From an uncultured Ralstonia sp. (GTDB lineage: Bacteria > Pseudomonadota > Gammaproteobacteria > Burkholderiales > Burkholderiaceae): a stretch of 40,735 bases of DNA. A program made the translations under genes and the position numbers. The notes beneath the pieces were generated by a model, which was not told the origin of the DNA, did not search any database, and saw nothing but the letters and a program-made list of their open reading frames with translations. Where the stretch lies: contig CAJXMR010000023.1 of NCBI GenBank assembly GCA_913056305.1, positions 1-40,735 on the forward strand. Reading direction: 5' to 3'. Below, piece by piece: positions 7,992-15,143 of this stretch (within the stretch, counting starts at the first letter, position 1; every line of letters begins with the position of its first letter).

Positions 7992-8696
7992 TTACGCCGC
8001 GAAGCGGTAGCCGACGCCGACTTCGGTGAGCAGATGCTCGGGTCGCGCGGGATCGCGCTCGAGCTTGTGGCGCAGGTGGCCCATGTAGATGCGCAGGTAG
8101 TGGCTGCTGTCCGAATGCGCCGGCCCCCAGACTTCGCGCAGCAGCTCGCGGTGCGTCATGACCGTGCCGCGCCGGCCGAGCAGCACGGCCAGCAGACGGT
8201 ATTCGATGGGGGTGAGGTGTACCGGTTCGCCATTGCGGCTGACCAGGCGGCGCGCCAGGTCGACCTGTACATCACCGAAGCTGATGACGCTGCCGCCGTC
8301 TTCGCCGCGTTTGGCATGGCGGCGCAGCAGCACGCGCAGGCGCGCGATCAGTTCGCCCACGCCGAAGGGTTTGGTCAGGTAGTCATCGGCGCCGGCATCG
8401 AGCGCGGCGATCTTGTCCTGCTCGTCCACGCGGGCCGAGAGCACCAGCACCGGCACTTCCGTCCAGGTGCGCAGGTCGCGGATCAGCGACATGCCGTCGC
8501 CGTCGGGCAGGCCGAGGTCGAGGATCACGGCATCGGGCTGACGGGTGCCGGCCTCGATCAGGCCCCGATCCACGCGGTCGGCCTCGAACACTTCGCAGCC
8601 CTCCGCTTCCAGTGCGGCACGCACGAAGCGCCGGATGTGCGGTTCGTCGTCGATGACCAGGACGGTAGGGGTGAAGGTGAATGCCATGGCGCGCAT
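7992..8696 (-). CDS. kdpE: Response regulator KdpE (OmpR/PhoB family)
   Basis: A transcriptional activator that, when phosphorylated by KdpD, turns on the high-affinity K+ ATPase operon kdpFABC. It has 234 residues. The receiver domain (about 8-125) has the acidic pair in VIDDEP (16-17), phospho-acceptor Asp60 in VILDLGLP, and Lys in LTKPFG. The winged-helix output domain (about 135-232) has LTPIEYRLLAVLL and the stretch SHYLRIYMGHLRHKLE, which is diagnostic of KdpE, ending GVGYRF. Starts at 8696 and 8687 are both possible and neither has a good Shine-Dalgarno. No kdpD or kdpABC is adjacent, although kdpD usually lies directly upstream, so the sensor must be elsewhere if the system works. Confidence 0.9.
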   Translation of the reverse strand: MRAMAFTFTPTVLVIDDEPHIRRFVRAALEAEGCEVFEADRVDRGLIEAGTRQPDAVILDLGLPDGDGMSLIRDLRTWTEVPVLVLSARVDEQDKIAALDAGADDYLTKPFGVGELIARLRVLLRRHAKRGEDGGSVISFGDVQVDLARRLVSRNGEPVHLTPIEYRLLAVLLGRRGTVMTHRELLREVWGPAHSDSSHYLRIYMGHLRHKLERDPARPEHLLTEVGVGYRFAA

Positions 8697-8736
8697 TGTA
8701 AACCTGCCGACCGCCGATTGCCGATTGCTGACGCCC

Positions 8737-8767
8737 CAAAAGACAACGGACCCCGAAGGGTCCGTTT
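8737..8767 (-). terminator. Hairpin terminator of the HiPIP gene
   Basis: An 8-bp stem ACGGACCC/GGGTCCGT (8746-8753 and 8758-8765) with a CGAA loop is followed on the minus strand by TTGTCTTTT. It lies 24 bp past the HiPIP stop. Confidence 0.65.
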
Positions 8768-8790
8768 GTCATGGTGAGGCTAGGGGGCGC

Positions 8791-9102
8791 TTAGGCCTTC
8801 TTGGCCCAGGCGCTGCACCAGCCCTTGTTGGCGACGTCCTTGCCGGCAAACAGCGGGCAGCCGCCCTGGGCCGCCGCGCCACCCTGGTAGAGCGCGCAGT
8901 TGCCGCAGTGCTGGTCGGCTGCGTGCTTCGGATACTTGGCCTTGTCTGCCTTGGTGGTATCGGCCACGTAGCCGAGGGCGACGGCTTGCGGGTCCTTTTC
9001 CGAGACCATCGGGTTGGCCGCGCGTGCCAGGCCCGACATGCCGACGGCGCCCGCAGCGGCCACGATCGGAATGCTCTTCAGGAATTGACGACGATTGGAC
9101 AT
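8791..9102 (-). CDS. High-potential iron-sulfur protein (HiPIP), Tat-exported
   Basis: A small periplasmic electron carrier with one [4Fe-4S] cluster (103 residues). An N-terminal signal of Tat type (NRRQFLKS, then a hydrophobic stretch ending ARA at about 28) fits export of a folded cofactor protein. The four cluster ligands are Cys66, Cys69, Cys82 and Cys96 (C-x2-C-x12-C-x13-C), in the classical HiPIP order, with a C-terminal GWCSAW aromatic cluster. HiPIPs carry electrons from the cytochrome bc1 complex to terminal oxidases or other acceptors. The start at 9102 has AAGGAA about 7 nt upstream. It is a single gene and its partner cannot be inferred from its neighbours. Confidence 0.95.
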   Translation of the reverse strand: MSNRRQFLKSIPIVAAAGAVGMSGLARAANPMVSEKDPQAVALGYVADTTKADKAKYPKHAADQHCGNCALYQGGAAAQGGCPLFAGKDVANKGWCSAWAKKA

Positions 9103-9390
9103 TGCTGATTCCTTTTGTGGGAGTGTGTTGTGTGGCGTCCTCTGCGTTGCCCGTTCCAGAGAATCGGGTGCGCCCTAGGGGACAGCGGACGGCGTCGGCG
9201 CGCCGCTTTTCCGCAGGTGCATTCTGGCACACCGGCGGCCCTGCGGCATCTGCGCAGCGTCAATGTTCTCCATACCTGGGTGCAGCAATTGCTCACTTCG
9301 GCTGGCCGTAGCCCTGGTAGGGGCATGGGTGAATGGAGCCTGCGTGGCTGATAGATTACGCGCCAATCGAGACCGCCCCCCAACCCCGCC

Positions 9391-9978
9391 ATGACCGACT
9401 TTGCCCGCCTGCTGGAAGGCTATCTGCACGCCAAGGATGACAATTTGCCGCACGTGATCGACGGCGTCTTCGCGCCCGATGCACGGCTGACCTTTTCGCT
9501 CGCCACGCAGAACATCGCCTTCCCGCCGCAGACCGACGGCGCCGCCGCCATCGCCAAGACGCTGGTGACCGACTTCGGCCAGCAGTACCGCCGTTGCCGG
9601 ACGTACTACGTCACGCGGCGTGGCGACTTGCCCGACGCGCCAGAACGGGGCGACATGCCGGTCGCCCTGGCGCCGATGCCGTGGCTGGTGGTGATGCAGG
9701 AGCGGAGCACGGGGGCGCTGCGCGTTGGCCATGGCGTCTACCGCTGGACGTTCGCTCGCGCGGGCAAGGATTGGCGCGTGAGCGCGCTGCACATCCATAT
9801 CGCGCGCATGGACGTCATCGACAACGCGCGTGCCGATGCCGGATGCGCGGCCATCCAGCAGGCGTTGCCGTATCCGTGGGTGGATGCCGCGGTGCTGCGC
9901 ACGACGGTGGCGCGGCTGGCGGCGGAGGATGCCGGCCTACGCTGGCTCGCTCCCTTCGGCGAGCCGGCGCGGGACTGA
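9391..9978 (+). CDS. NTF2-like (SnoaL-type) protein, function unknown
   Basis: A 195-residue cytosolic protein. The first 145 residues have the helix-helix-then-curved-sheet pattern of the NTF2/SnoaL fold: FARLLEGYLHAKDDNLPHVIDGVFAPDARLTF at the start, with a later YRWTFARAGKDWRVSALHIHIARMDVI strand pair. The C-terminal 45 residues (YPWVDAAVLRTTVARLA...) are an extra helix. No catalytic residues can be assigned. The ATG at 9391 has no strong Shine-Dalgarno. The gene stands alone, upstream of hppD on the same strand but separated from it by 460 bp. Confidence 0.7.
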   Translation: MTDFARLLEGYLHAKDDNLPHVIDGVFAPDARLTFSLATQNIAFPPQTDGAAAIAKTLVTDFGQQYRRCRTYYVTRRGDLPDAPERGDMPVALAPMPWLVVMQERSTGALRVGHGVYRWTFARAGKDWRVSALHIHIARMDVIDNARADAGCAAIQQALPYPWVDAAVLRTTVARLAAEDAGLRWLAPFGEPARD

Positions 9979-10150
9979 GTGCGGCCGTTGCCGTGCCGGT
10001 GGCAGCGTCGGCCTGACCATCGTGATAACCCTGATTTCGTGCGATTGACGCTCAAGATCGAACGATCATCGCGCGACGCACGCACGGCTGCGATTGTTCC
10101 GGTGCGTCACGGCCTCTAAGCTCCCGGTCACAACGACAGGACACCTGCGC

Positions 10151-10370
10151 ATGACCGGCGCGCCCTCGATCGACGTTCGTGCGCGCGCCGATGCGCGGCC
10201 GTTCGGCCGCTTCGCACCGCGGGTGCGCTCGGCTTTTGCGTGATCGCGCGGGGGCGGCCTCGACACCGCCATCATGGCTTCATCGCGGCGGAGATGCCGC
10301 GTGGGTGAGGCATCCGCAAGGCCAGCCTGGGCTCGGCGCGCTCGCGATCTTGGTCACAGGTCGCGACACG
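10151..10370 (+). pseudogene. Decayed N-terminal remnant of an aromatic-acid:H+ symporter (MFS, AAHS type)
   Basis: An ATG at 10151 with an upstream AGGACA opens 30 codons, MTGAPSIDVRARADARPFGRF and a few more. This resembles the short cytosolic N-terminus (IDxxPxSRFQ) of AAHS-family transporters such as PcaK. After the stop, fragments in other frames read like the next family segments: CVIARGG, GLDTAIM and FIA (compare DGFDTAxxGFIAP of helix 1), then IRKASLGSA (compare KAxLGxxL before helix 2). Similarity fades near 10370 and the rest of the gene is missing. The position before hppD would suit a transporter for an aromatic substrate. Identification is by eye across several frames. Confidence 0.45.
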
Positions 10371-10438
10371 CGCGCGCACGTGCCCGTGGTACAAAGCGTG
10401 GTGTCCTAGTCCCGAGTCACCGCCACAGGAGTTCACGC

Positions 10439-11524
10439 ATGGGCCGCGATGCCGACCTGCCGTTCAAGACCGCCGGCCTGGAGTTCGTCGAGTTCGCCAC
10501 GCAAGACCCGGCCGGGCTTGCGCGGATGCTCACGGCGCTCGGCTTCAAGGCCATTGCGCGGCATGTCAGCAAGGAGGTCACGCTGTACCGGCAGGGCGAT
10601 ATGAACTTCCTCGTCAACACGGAAGCCGATTCGTTCGCGCATCGCTGGGCCGAGGAATACGGCGTGGGTATCTGCGCGATCGGCATCCGCGTGGGCGATG
10701 CGCAACGCGCCTACGACCGCGCCGTCGAGCTGGGCGCGTGGCCGGCCGAGGGCGAGCCGATCGGCCCGGCTGAGTTGGTGATCCCCGCCATCCAGGGCGT
10801 GGGCGACACGCACCTGTACTTCGTCGACCGCTGGCGCGGCAAGCACGGCGCCCGTGGCGGCCTGGGCGATATCTCGATCTACGACATCGACTTCCGCCCG
10901 CTCGACCCGGCCACCGCACACGAAGACTGGCACCACGCCGGCGCCGGCCTGGCGCGGGTCGACCACCTCACGCAGACCGTTGGCGCCGGCCGGCTGCAGG
11001 ACTGGATCGATTTCTACCGAAACCAGCTCGGCTTTCGCGAGATTCACGAGCTGCACACCAACTGGCACGTGGCGGCGGATTCGCGGGTGATGGTGTCGTC
11101 GTGCGGCACCATCCGCATCCCCCTTTATGAAGAGGGCACGCACCGCGCCCACCTGATGCATGCCTACCTGCCCGACCACCCCGGCGAGGGCGTGCAGCAC
11201 ATCGCGCTGGCCACCGACGACATCCTGCGCACGGCCGCCGCGCTGGCCGCCAACGGCCTCATCTTCGTCGAGCCGCCGCCGCGCTATTACGACACCGTCG
11301 ACGCGCGCCTGCCCGGCCACGGGCTGGACCTCGACGCGCTGCAGCGCTACGGCATCCTCGTCGACGGGGAGATCCTGGACGGCGTGCCCAAGCTGTTCCT
11401 GCAGACCTTCGTCAGGCGGCATCCGGGCGAGATCTTTTTTGAGATCGTCCAGCGGCGCGGGCACCACGGGTTTGGGGAAGGGAATCTGGCGGTGCTGACG
11501 GCCGCAGGCAACGCTACGGCCTAG
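10439..11524 (+). CDS. hppD: 4-hydroxyphenylpyruvate dioxygenase
   Basis: A non-haem Fe(II) enzyme that converts 4-hydroxyphenylpyruvate plus O2 to homogentisate and CO2 in tyrosine catabolism. It has 361 residues, the normal bacterial length. The start is ATG 10439, with ACAGGAG 8 nt upstream. A longer frame reaching back to 10274 is only the transporter remnant and leader. It has two vicinal-oxygen-chelate domains. The iron triad is visible in the C-terminal one: His176 (ARVDHLTQ), His254 (GVQHIALATDD) and Glu335 (IFFEIVQRRGHHGFGEGN). The FFEIVQR and GFGEGN motifs are diagnostic. The stop is 10 bp from the left prophage attachment repeat, so the phage did not damage the gene. Confidence 0.96.
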   Translation: MGRDADLPFKTAGLEFVEFATQDPAGLARMLTALGFKAIARHVSKEVTLYRQGDMNFLVNTEADSFAHRWAEEYGVGICAIGIRVGDAQRAYDRAVELGAWPAEGEPIGPAELVIPAIQGVGDTHLYFVDRWRGKHGARGGLGDISIYDIDFRPLDPATAHEDWHHAGAGLARVDHLTQTVGAGRLQDWIDFYRNQLGFREIHELHTNWHVAADSRVMVSSCGTIRIPLYEEGTHRAHLMHAYLPDHPGEGVQHIALATDDILRTAAALAANGLIFVEPPPRYYDTVDARLPGHGLDLDALQRYGILVDGEILDGVPKLFLQTFVRRHPGEIFFEIVQRRGHHGFGEGNLAVLTAAGNATA

Positions 11525-11534
11525 CCATGTGAGG

Positions 11535-11591
11535 GTGGCGCGCCCGGCTGGGATCGAACCAGCAACCCCTGCCTTCGGAGGGCAGTACTCT
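11535..11591. repeat. Left attachment site: 3' 56 nt of tRNA-Arg plus 1 nt
   Basis: A 57-bp perfect copy of 19721-19777. It contains the 3' part of tRNA-Arg(CCG) on the minus strand, from CCA (11536-11538) through the T arm and anticodon arm. It lacks the D arm and 5' acceptor strand, so it is not a tRNA gene. The integrase stop codon is 16 bp away. Confidence 0.95.
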
Positions 11592-11607
11592 CTGCGCCGA
11601 CGACGAC

Positions 11608-12480
11608 TCAGAATGGCAGTATCCGCTGCACTGCGCCGCGTAACTGCTCTGGTGCAAGATGCGCATAGCGCTCTGTTACCGTCACCGACGAGTGCCCTAG
11701 CAAATCTCTAACCGTCTGCAACGGCGTACCTGCCATCACAAGCCAACTAGCGCAGGTATGCCGCATATCGTGGATACGGAAATCCACGATCCCCGCCCTC
11801 CGGCACGCCGCCGAAAACCCCGTCTGAAACGTTGTGATCCGCCGCCCATCCTGGGTGGCGAAAACCCACGGACTGCCCGGCGCATGGCTGCCACGCCACG
11901 CCAACAGATCCCGCAATGCATCGACGGCAGCATCATTGAGCGGAACCGACCGCCGCCGCCCGGACTTTGTGTGCTCCGCGTGTAGCGTCAACAGCCGTCG
12001 ATCCAGGCTGACTCGCGCCCATTCCAGTTTAATTAACTCTGATTTCCGGCATCCTGTATTCAGTGCTAGTCGAATGAACGCGGGAAGGTGAGGGCGACGT
12101 GCGTAACGTTCAGCAGCCTCACATAATGCCGACGCCTCTACCGTAGAAATCCAGCGTACACGACCCTCTGATTCGCCAATACCAAGGCGTAGCGCGGGAT
12201 TGGCGAGATCAGGGCGATCATGCTCGATACGCACGTAGTTGATCGCCGCCGACAACAGCTTCAGCTCACGATTCACGGTGGCAGGCTTGACGCCATCCAC
12301 AACACGACGCTCGACGTAAGCGCGCACGTGCGCCCGCTTTAGATCAACTATCAGCATCCCACCAAAGTGGGGTTGTAATCGCTGAAGCGAATAATAATCG
12401 CGTTGTCTACTACGATGCACGACCGACGACATATAGATGCCAATGACATCCTCAAACGTCATACTCCCCGCCTGCTGCAT
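11608..12480 (-). CDS. Phage integrase, tyrosine recombinase
   Basis: A site-specific recombinase of 290 residues that would join the phage attP to the tRNA-Arg attB. The SAM-like core-binding domain is at about 8-90. The catalytic domain has the full set: Arg145 (NTGCRKSEL), Lys172 (HTKSGRR), His237 and Arg240 (IHDMRHTCASW), His263 (LLGHSSV) and nucleophile Tyr272 (TERYAHL). The start could be ATG 12480, or ATG 12462, which has GGGGAG almost touching it. It reads towards the left att repeat and is divergent from the gene at 12537 with a 56-bp gap. Many filamentous phages borrow XerCD. This one brings its own integrase, as Pf-type phages do. Confidence 0.95.
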   Translation of the reverse strand: MQQAGSMTFEDVIGIYMSSVVHRSRQRDYYSLQRLQPHFGGMLIVDLKRAHVRAYVERRVVDGVKPATVNRELKLLSAAINYVRIEHDRPDLANPALRLGIGESEGRVRWISTVEASALCEAAERYARRPHLPAFIRLALNTGCRKSELIKLEWARVSLDRRLLTLHAEHTKSGRRRSVPLNDAAVDALRDLLAWRGSHAPGSPWVFATQDGRRITTFQTGFSAACRRAGIVDFRIHDMRHTCASWLVMAGTPLQTVRDLLGHSSVTVTERYAHLAPEQLRGAVQRILPF

Positions 12481-12536
12481 TATCTTTGGTGTAGTTTACC
12501 GCTGCAATTAACAGGCCGCCACGGCAGGGGAGAAAC

Positions 12537-13208
12537 ATGGGGGTAGAAGATCGCAATTGGTACCACGACCGTAAAAAACAGAAGCCAATCAATCCTGACT
12601 GGCAAAGGGAATACAACCGCTGGTACGGCAAGCCGAACACGCCCACACCCAAGAAACCCGGCATGCACTGGACGCTAACGCTGGCGTGCTGGGCCACGTT
12701 CTTTCTTGCGGTGTACATCGGCGTCAGATACATCATGAGCTTCAAGGTACCGGCCCCGAGCGCACCAATTCAGCCCGCGCCGCCTATCGTCGAAAACACC
12801 CCGCAGCGACCGGCACAACCGGTTCGACAACCGCAACCAGAAATCGTGCTTTACAAGTGCGAGGACCACGGCCAAACAACGTACTCCAAAACGCCGTGCC
12901 CCGAGCCTGTCCGCATCATCACCACCCAACCAGAACCGCCAGCGCAAACACAACCACCATCGCAGCACGTTGACCCGAACGCAGAGCTAGCACGTCAGTG
13001 GGATGCACGTATGGCCCAGCGTGACCGCGACATTGCCGCTGAACAAAGCGCACTACAGGCGCAGACCAATGCGACAAACACACAGTGCAATCAGCTACGC
13101 AGCAACCTGCTCAGCATCCAGCGAATGCCGCTGACGTATCAACAAACTAGTCCGTGGCGAGAACAGATGAACGGCATCCGCAGCCAGATGAACCAACTGC
13201 ACTGCTAA
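12537..13208 (+). CDS. Phage accessory membrane protein with DUF4124-like motif, function unknown
   Basis: 223 residues, start ATG 12537 with GGGGAGA upstream. The cytosolic N-terminus is rich in aromatic and basic residues (DRNWYHDRKKQKP, EYNRWYGKP). One transmembrane helix follows (about 45-67), then a Pro/Gln-rich linker, a short segment VLYKCEDHGQTTYSKTPC (about 104-121) that looks like a DUF4124 motif with two Cys, and a C-terminal helical part with two more Cys, the last being the final residue. It is transcribed against the structural genes. Its stop overlaps the Rep stop by 4 nt (13205-13208). Not part of the known filamentous core set. Lysogenic conversion or superinfection functions are possible but unproven. 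Confidence 0.75.
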   Translation: MGVEDRNWYHDRKKQKPINPDWQREYNRWYGKPNTPTPKKPGMHWTLTLACWATFFLAVYIGVRYIMSFKVPAPSAPIQPAPPIVENTPQRPAQPVRQPQPEIVLYKCEDHGQTTYSKTPCPEPVRIITTQPEPPAQTQPPSQHVDPNAELARQWDARMAQRDRDIAAEQSALQAQTNATNTQCNQLRSNLLSIQRMPLTYQQTSPWREQMNGIRSQMNQLHC

Positions 13209-14263
13209 TGCAAAGACGGCGGATCATCGTCGTCAATCACCTCCGGAGGGTCAAGCTCAAAGCCATCCTCCGCCAGCGAGAACCAGAAGCACTTACGACC
13301 ATGCGACACGTAGGTGCTCATCCCCTGCCAATTCGCGCCGCTCTCCACCAGATAGCGCATCGTCGCATCCATGCCAGCGCGAAACGAGCCTTCATCATCC
13401 TCAGAGCGAAACTGCCCAATGGTCTCCCGCTCCGGAATCTCGATACCCTTGGATGACCAGTAACGCCGCTCATTGAGCTTGTGCTGCGTTCCTTTGGTGA
13501 TGTACTTGCTCAGGTACGCAGCAACGCGATGGACACCCACAATGCGCCTACGGCCCTTGCTCTTCGGCCCCTGAATATCGACGTTGCCGTTACCCTTGCC
13601 GACCACCGCATGCCATGCGTCGCGTAGCGCAATCGCATCACGCCAACCGCGCACGCCGACATGGATATGGATGCCTCCGCTCTTGTGGTGTTCGATCACG
13701 GCAACGAAGTGAAACGCATCGCCCTCGCGCACCAGCCGGGAGTCTTTGCGAACGCGACGCACGAAGGCTTTCCAGTCCCTCGCAGCGCGCTCACGATCAG
13801 CCATGAGGCCGCGATACGTCAACGTCAGCAGATGATCGAGACGAGCGGTTTTAGCCAACTCGCGCACCTTGCGCCGCGCACGCTGCATAGCGCTCGCCAT
13901 CGACTTTTCCTGATCCTCTGACTTGCCACGCTCCGATTTCGGCTTCGGCACGACGATGCCGAATTTCCCTTCAAACGGGTTGCCGTAGTGACGACGAACC
14001 GGATAGCCGACTACCTCGCGTTGCCCATCCGGCCAGCGCCGCACACGGACGATGATGTCATCACGGATGGACTCTTCGCCAAAGCCCGCCTGTTCACGCA
14101 AATCACGCTTGCGTTGTTGATACGCGAGGGCCGAAAGGTCGGAATCCTTGACGCCCATTTGTTGCAGTTGCTCTGCCGACAAATGGAACTGACGATTGTC
14201 ATAGCTTTGTGCTATTGTGGTTTGCAGCATGACCGATGCCTGAACGTTTCCGGTTGTGCACAC
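13205..14263 (-). CDS. Phage replication initiator, HUH endonuclease (rolling-circle Rep)
   Basis: A nickase-ligase expected to cut the phage plus origin and drive rolling-circle replication. It has 352 residues if started at GTG 14263. ATG 14230 (residue 12) is an alternative start. The motifs in order are LTLTYRG (about 147-152), the metal-binding HUH motif GGIHIHVGV (His199, His201), and the nucleophile motif AAYLSKYITKG with Tyr250 and Tyr254 three residues apart (YxxxY), as in two-tyrosine Reps. The N-terminal 130 residues are basic and phage-specific. The acidic C-terminus is DDDDPPSLH. The gene starts next to the origin region and its stop overlaps that of the gene at 12537. Confidence 0.9.
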   Translation of the reverse strand: MCTTGNVQASVMLQTTIAQSYDNRQFHLSAEQLQQMGVKDSDLSALAYQQRKRDLREQAGFGEESIRDDIIVRVRRWPDGQREVVGYPVRRHYGNPFEGKFGIVVPKPKSERGKSEDQEKSMASAMQRARRKVRELAKTARLDHLLTLTYRGLMADRERAARDWKAFVRRVRKDSRLVREGDAFHFVAVIEHHKSGGIHIHVGVRGWRDAIALRDAWHAVVGKGNGNVDIQGPKSKGRRRIVGVHRVAAYLSKYITKGTQHKLNERRYWSSKGIEIPERETIGQFRSEDDEGSFRAGMDATMRYLVESGANWQGMSTYVSHGRKCFWFSLAEDGFELDPPEVIDDDDPPSLH

Positions 14264-14846
14264 GCCCTGGGAGGTTTGCAGACCTCGCCGGGGCTTTCTT
14301 TTTTGGACCCTTCAATGTTGGTCCACTACCCGCAGAGCCTTGTATTTGCTGGCTCGGTTCTCAAGTGTTAGTGATTCAAGTCTAGGGGCGCGCTTCGCGC
14401 GCCCCGCCTGCCGTCGCTGCGCTCCGTCACGCGTGTCGCGCGAAGCGTCTGCCCATCCCCACCTACCACCCACCTCTACAAAACGCGCTAACGGCCCGCC
14501 CGACGCATCCAAAGACCAGATTGAGGCCTTCGGCCTAGAGGCGCTCGCCGCGCGGCCTCTCAGCTCGCCCAGCAGGGTTGTCACCGTTCCGCTAAGTTCG
14601 TCGTCCCTTTCGCGAACATAGCGTCGGCTCTGTGGGCTTTCGCGGCATAAACGGCTACCTCCCCACCTCCAAACAAACGGAGGCGGGTCCCCTCCATTTA
14701 TTCCACGTCCCACAGAGCCGCCGCTCTCATGTTCGCGGGACGACGAACTCAGCGGAACGGTGACAACAGCAGCCCTCGCAGGCTCACCGAGAGAAAGACG
14801 CCGGGACTCAGAATCTAGCGGCCCGGTAACTTTGAAAGGCAAAACC
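14264..14846. promoter_or_regulatory. Phage intergenic region, probable replication origin and packaging signals
   Basis: About 580 bp without a convincing gene. It contains a perfect hairpin at 14385-14405 (GGGGCGCGC-ttc-GCGCGCCCC), further GC hairpins around 14522-14560, and the large nested inverted repeat at 14577-14767. Filamentous phages keep plus- and minus-strand origins and the packaging signal in such hairpin-rich intergenic DNA beside the Rep gene. The assignment of particular hairpins to these roles is inference. Confidence 0.75.
14577..14767. repeat. Nested 60-nt imperfect inverted repeat in the phage origin region
   Basis: Left arm 14577-14636 and right arm 14709-14767 pair almost throughout. 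Matched blocks are GTTGTCACCGTTCCGCT, AGTTCGTCGTCCC, CGCGAACAT and CGGCTCTGTGGG, separated by one mismatch and small bulges. The 72-nt centre contains its own small stem (CCNCCTCC/GGAGGNGG, about 14662-14686). Confidence 0.9.
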
Positions 14847-15143
14847 ATGGAACAGCTTTCCTTCACCCTGATCGGCGGCCTCTGCACCATGCCTCTGTGG
14901 TTTGCACTGCCGCGCCGTCGCACCATCAAGCGCGGCAAGCTTCCGTTCCGCCCGTGGCAGCAACTCACGCTACGCCTGCCGATCCGCCGCCTCATCCGCG
15001 CCGCCTCGCACTTCATCTGGACTCGCCCCGATGGCAAGCAATTCGTCTGCCGCACGTTCCGCGCTCTAGTTGCCCGCGTGATGGACTACGACGGGCATCT
15101 AATGCAAGGCCTGCTGCGATCAACAGCACTACGAAAGCGCTAA
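14847..15143 (+). CDS. Small basic phage protein with N-terminal hydrophobic helix, function unknown
   Basis: 98 residues. The start is ATG 14847 with AAAGG 9 nt upstream. A hydrophobic N-terminus (LSFTLIGGLCTMPLWFALP, about 4-22) is followed at once by a strongly basic body (RRRTIKRGK, RLPIRRLIR and a C-terminal ALRKR), so a membrane-anchored cytosolic protein is likely. It lies between the origin and pI/Zot, on the opposite strand to the structural genes, and its stop overlaps the Zot stop by 4 nt (15140-15143). I do not recognise it. Genes in this position in other filamentous phages often affect the host or superinfection, but nothing in the sequence proves that here. Confidence 0.7.
   Translation: MEQLSFTLIGGLCTMPLWFALPRRRTIKRGKLPFRPWQQLTLRLPIRRLIRAASHFIWTRPDGKQFVCRTFRALVARVMDYDGHLMQGLLRSTALRKR

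Noticed and set aside
9103-9390. A gene between the HiPIP and NTF2-like genes
   Set aside because: Open frames here are short, overlap on both strands and lack ribosome-binding sites or domain features.
11529-11711. A 60-codon frame containing ARPAGIEPATPAFGGQYS at the left att site
   Set aside because: This is the well-known translation of tRNA antisense sequence. It is meaningful only as the possible extension of the regulator in the excised circle.
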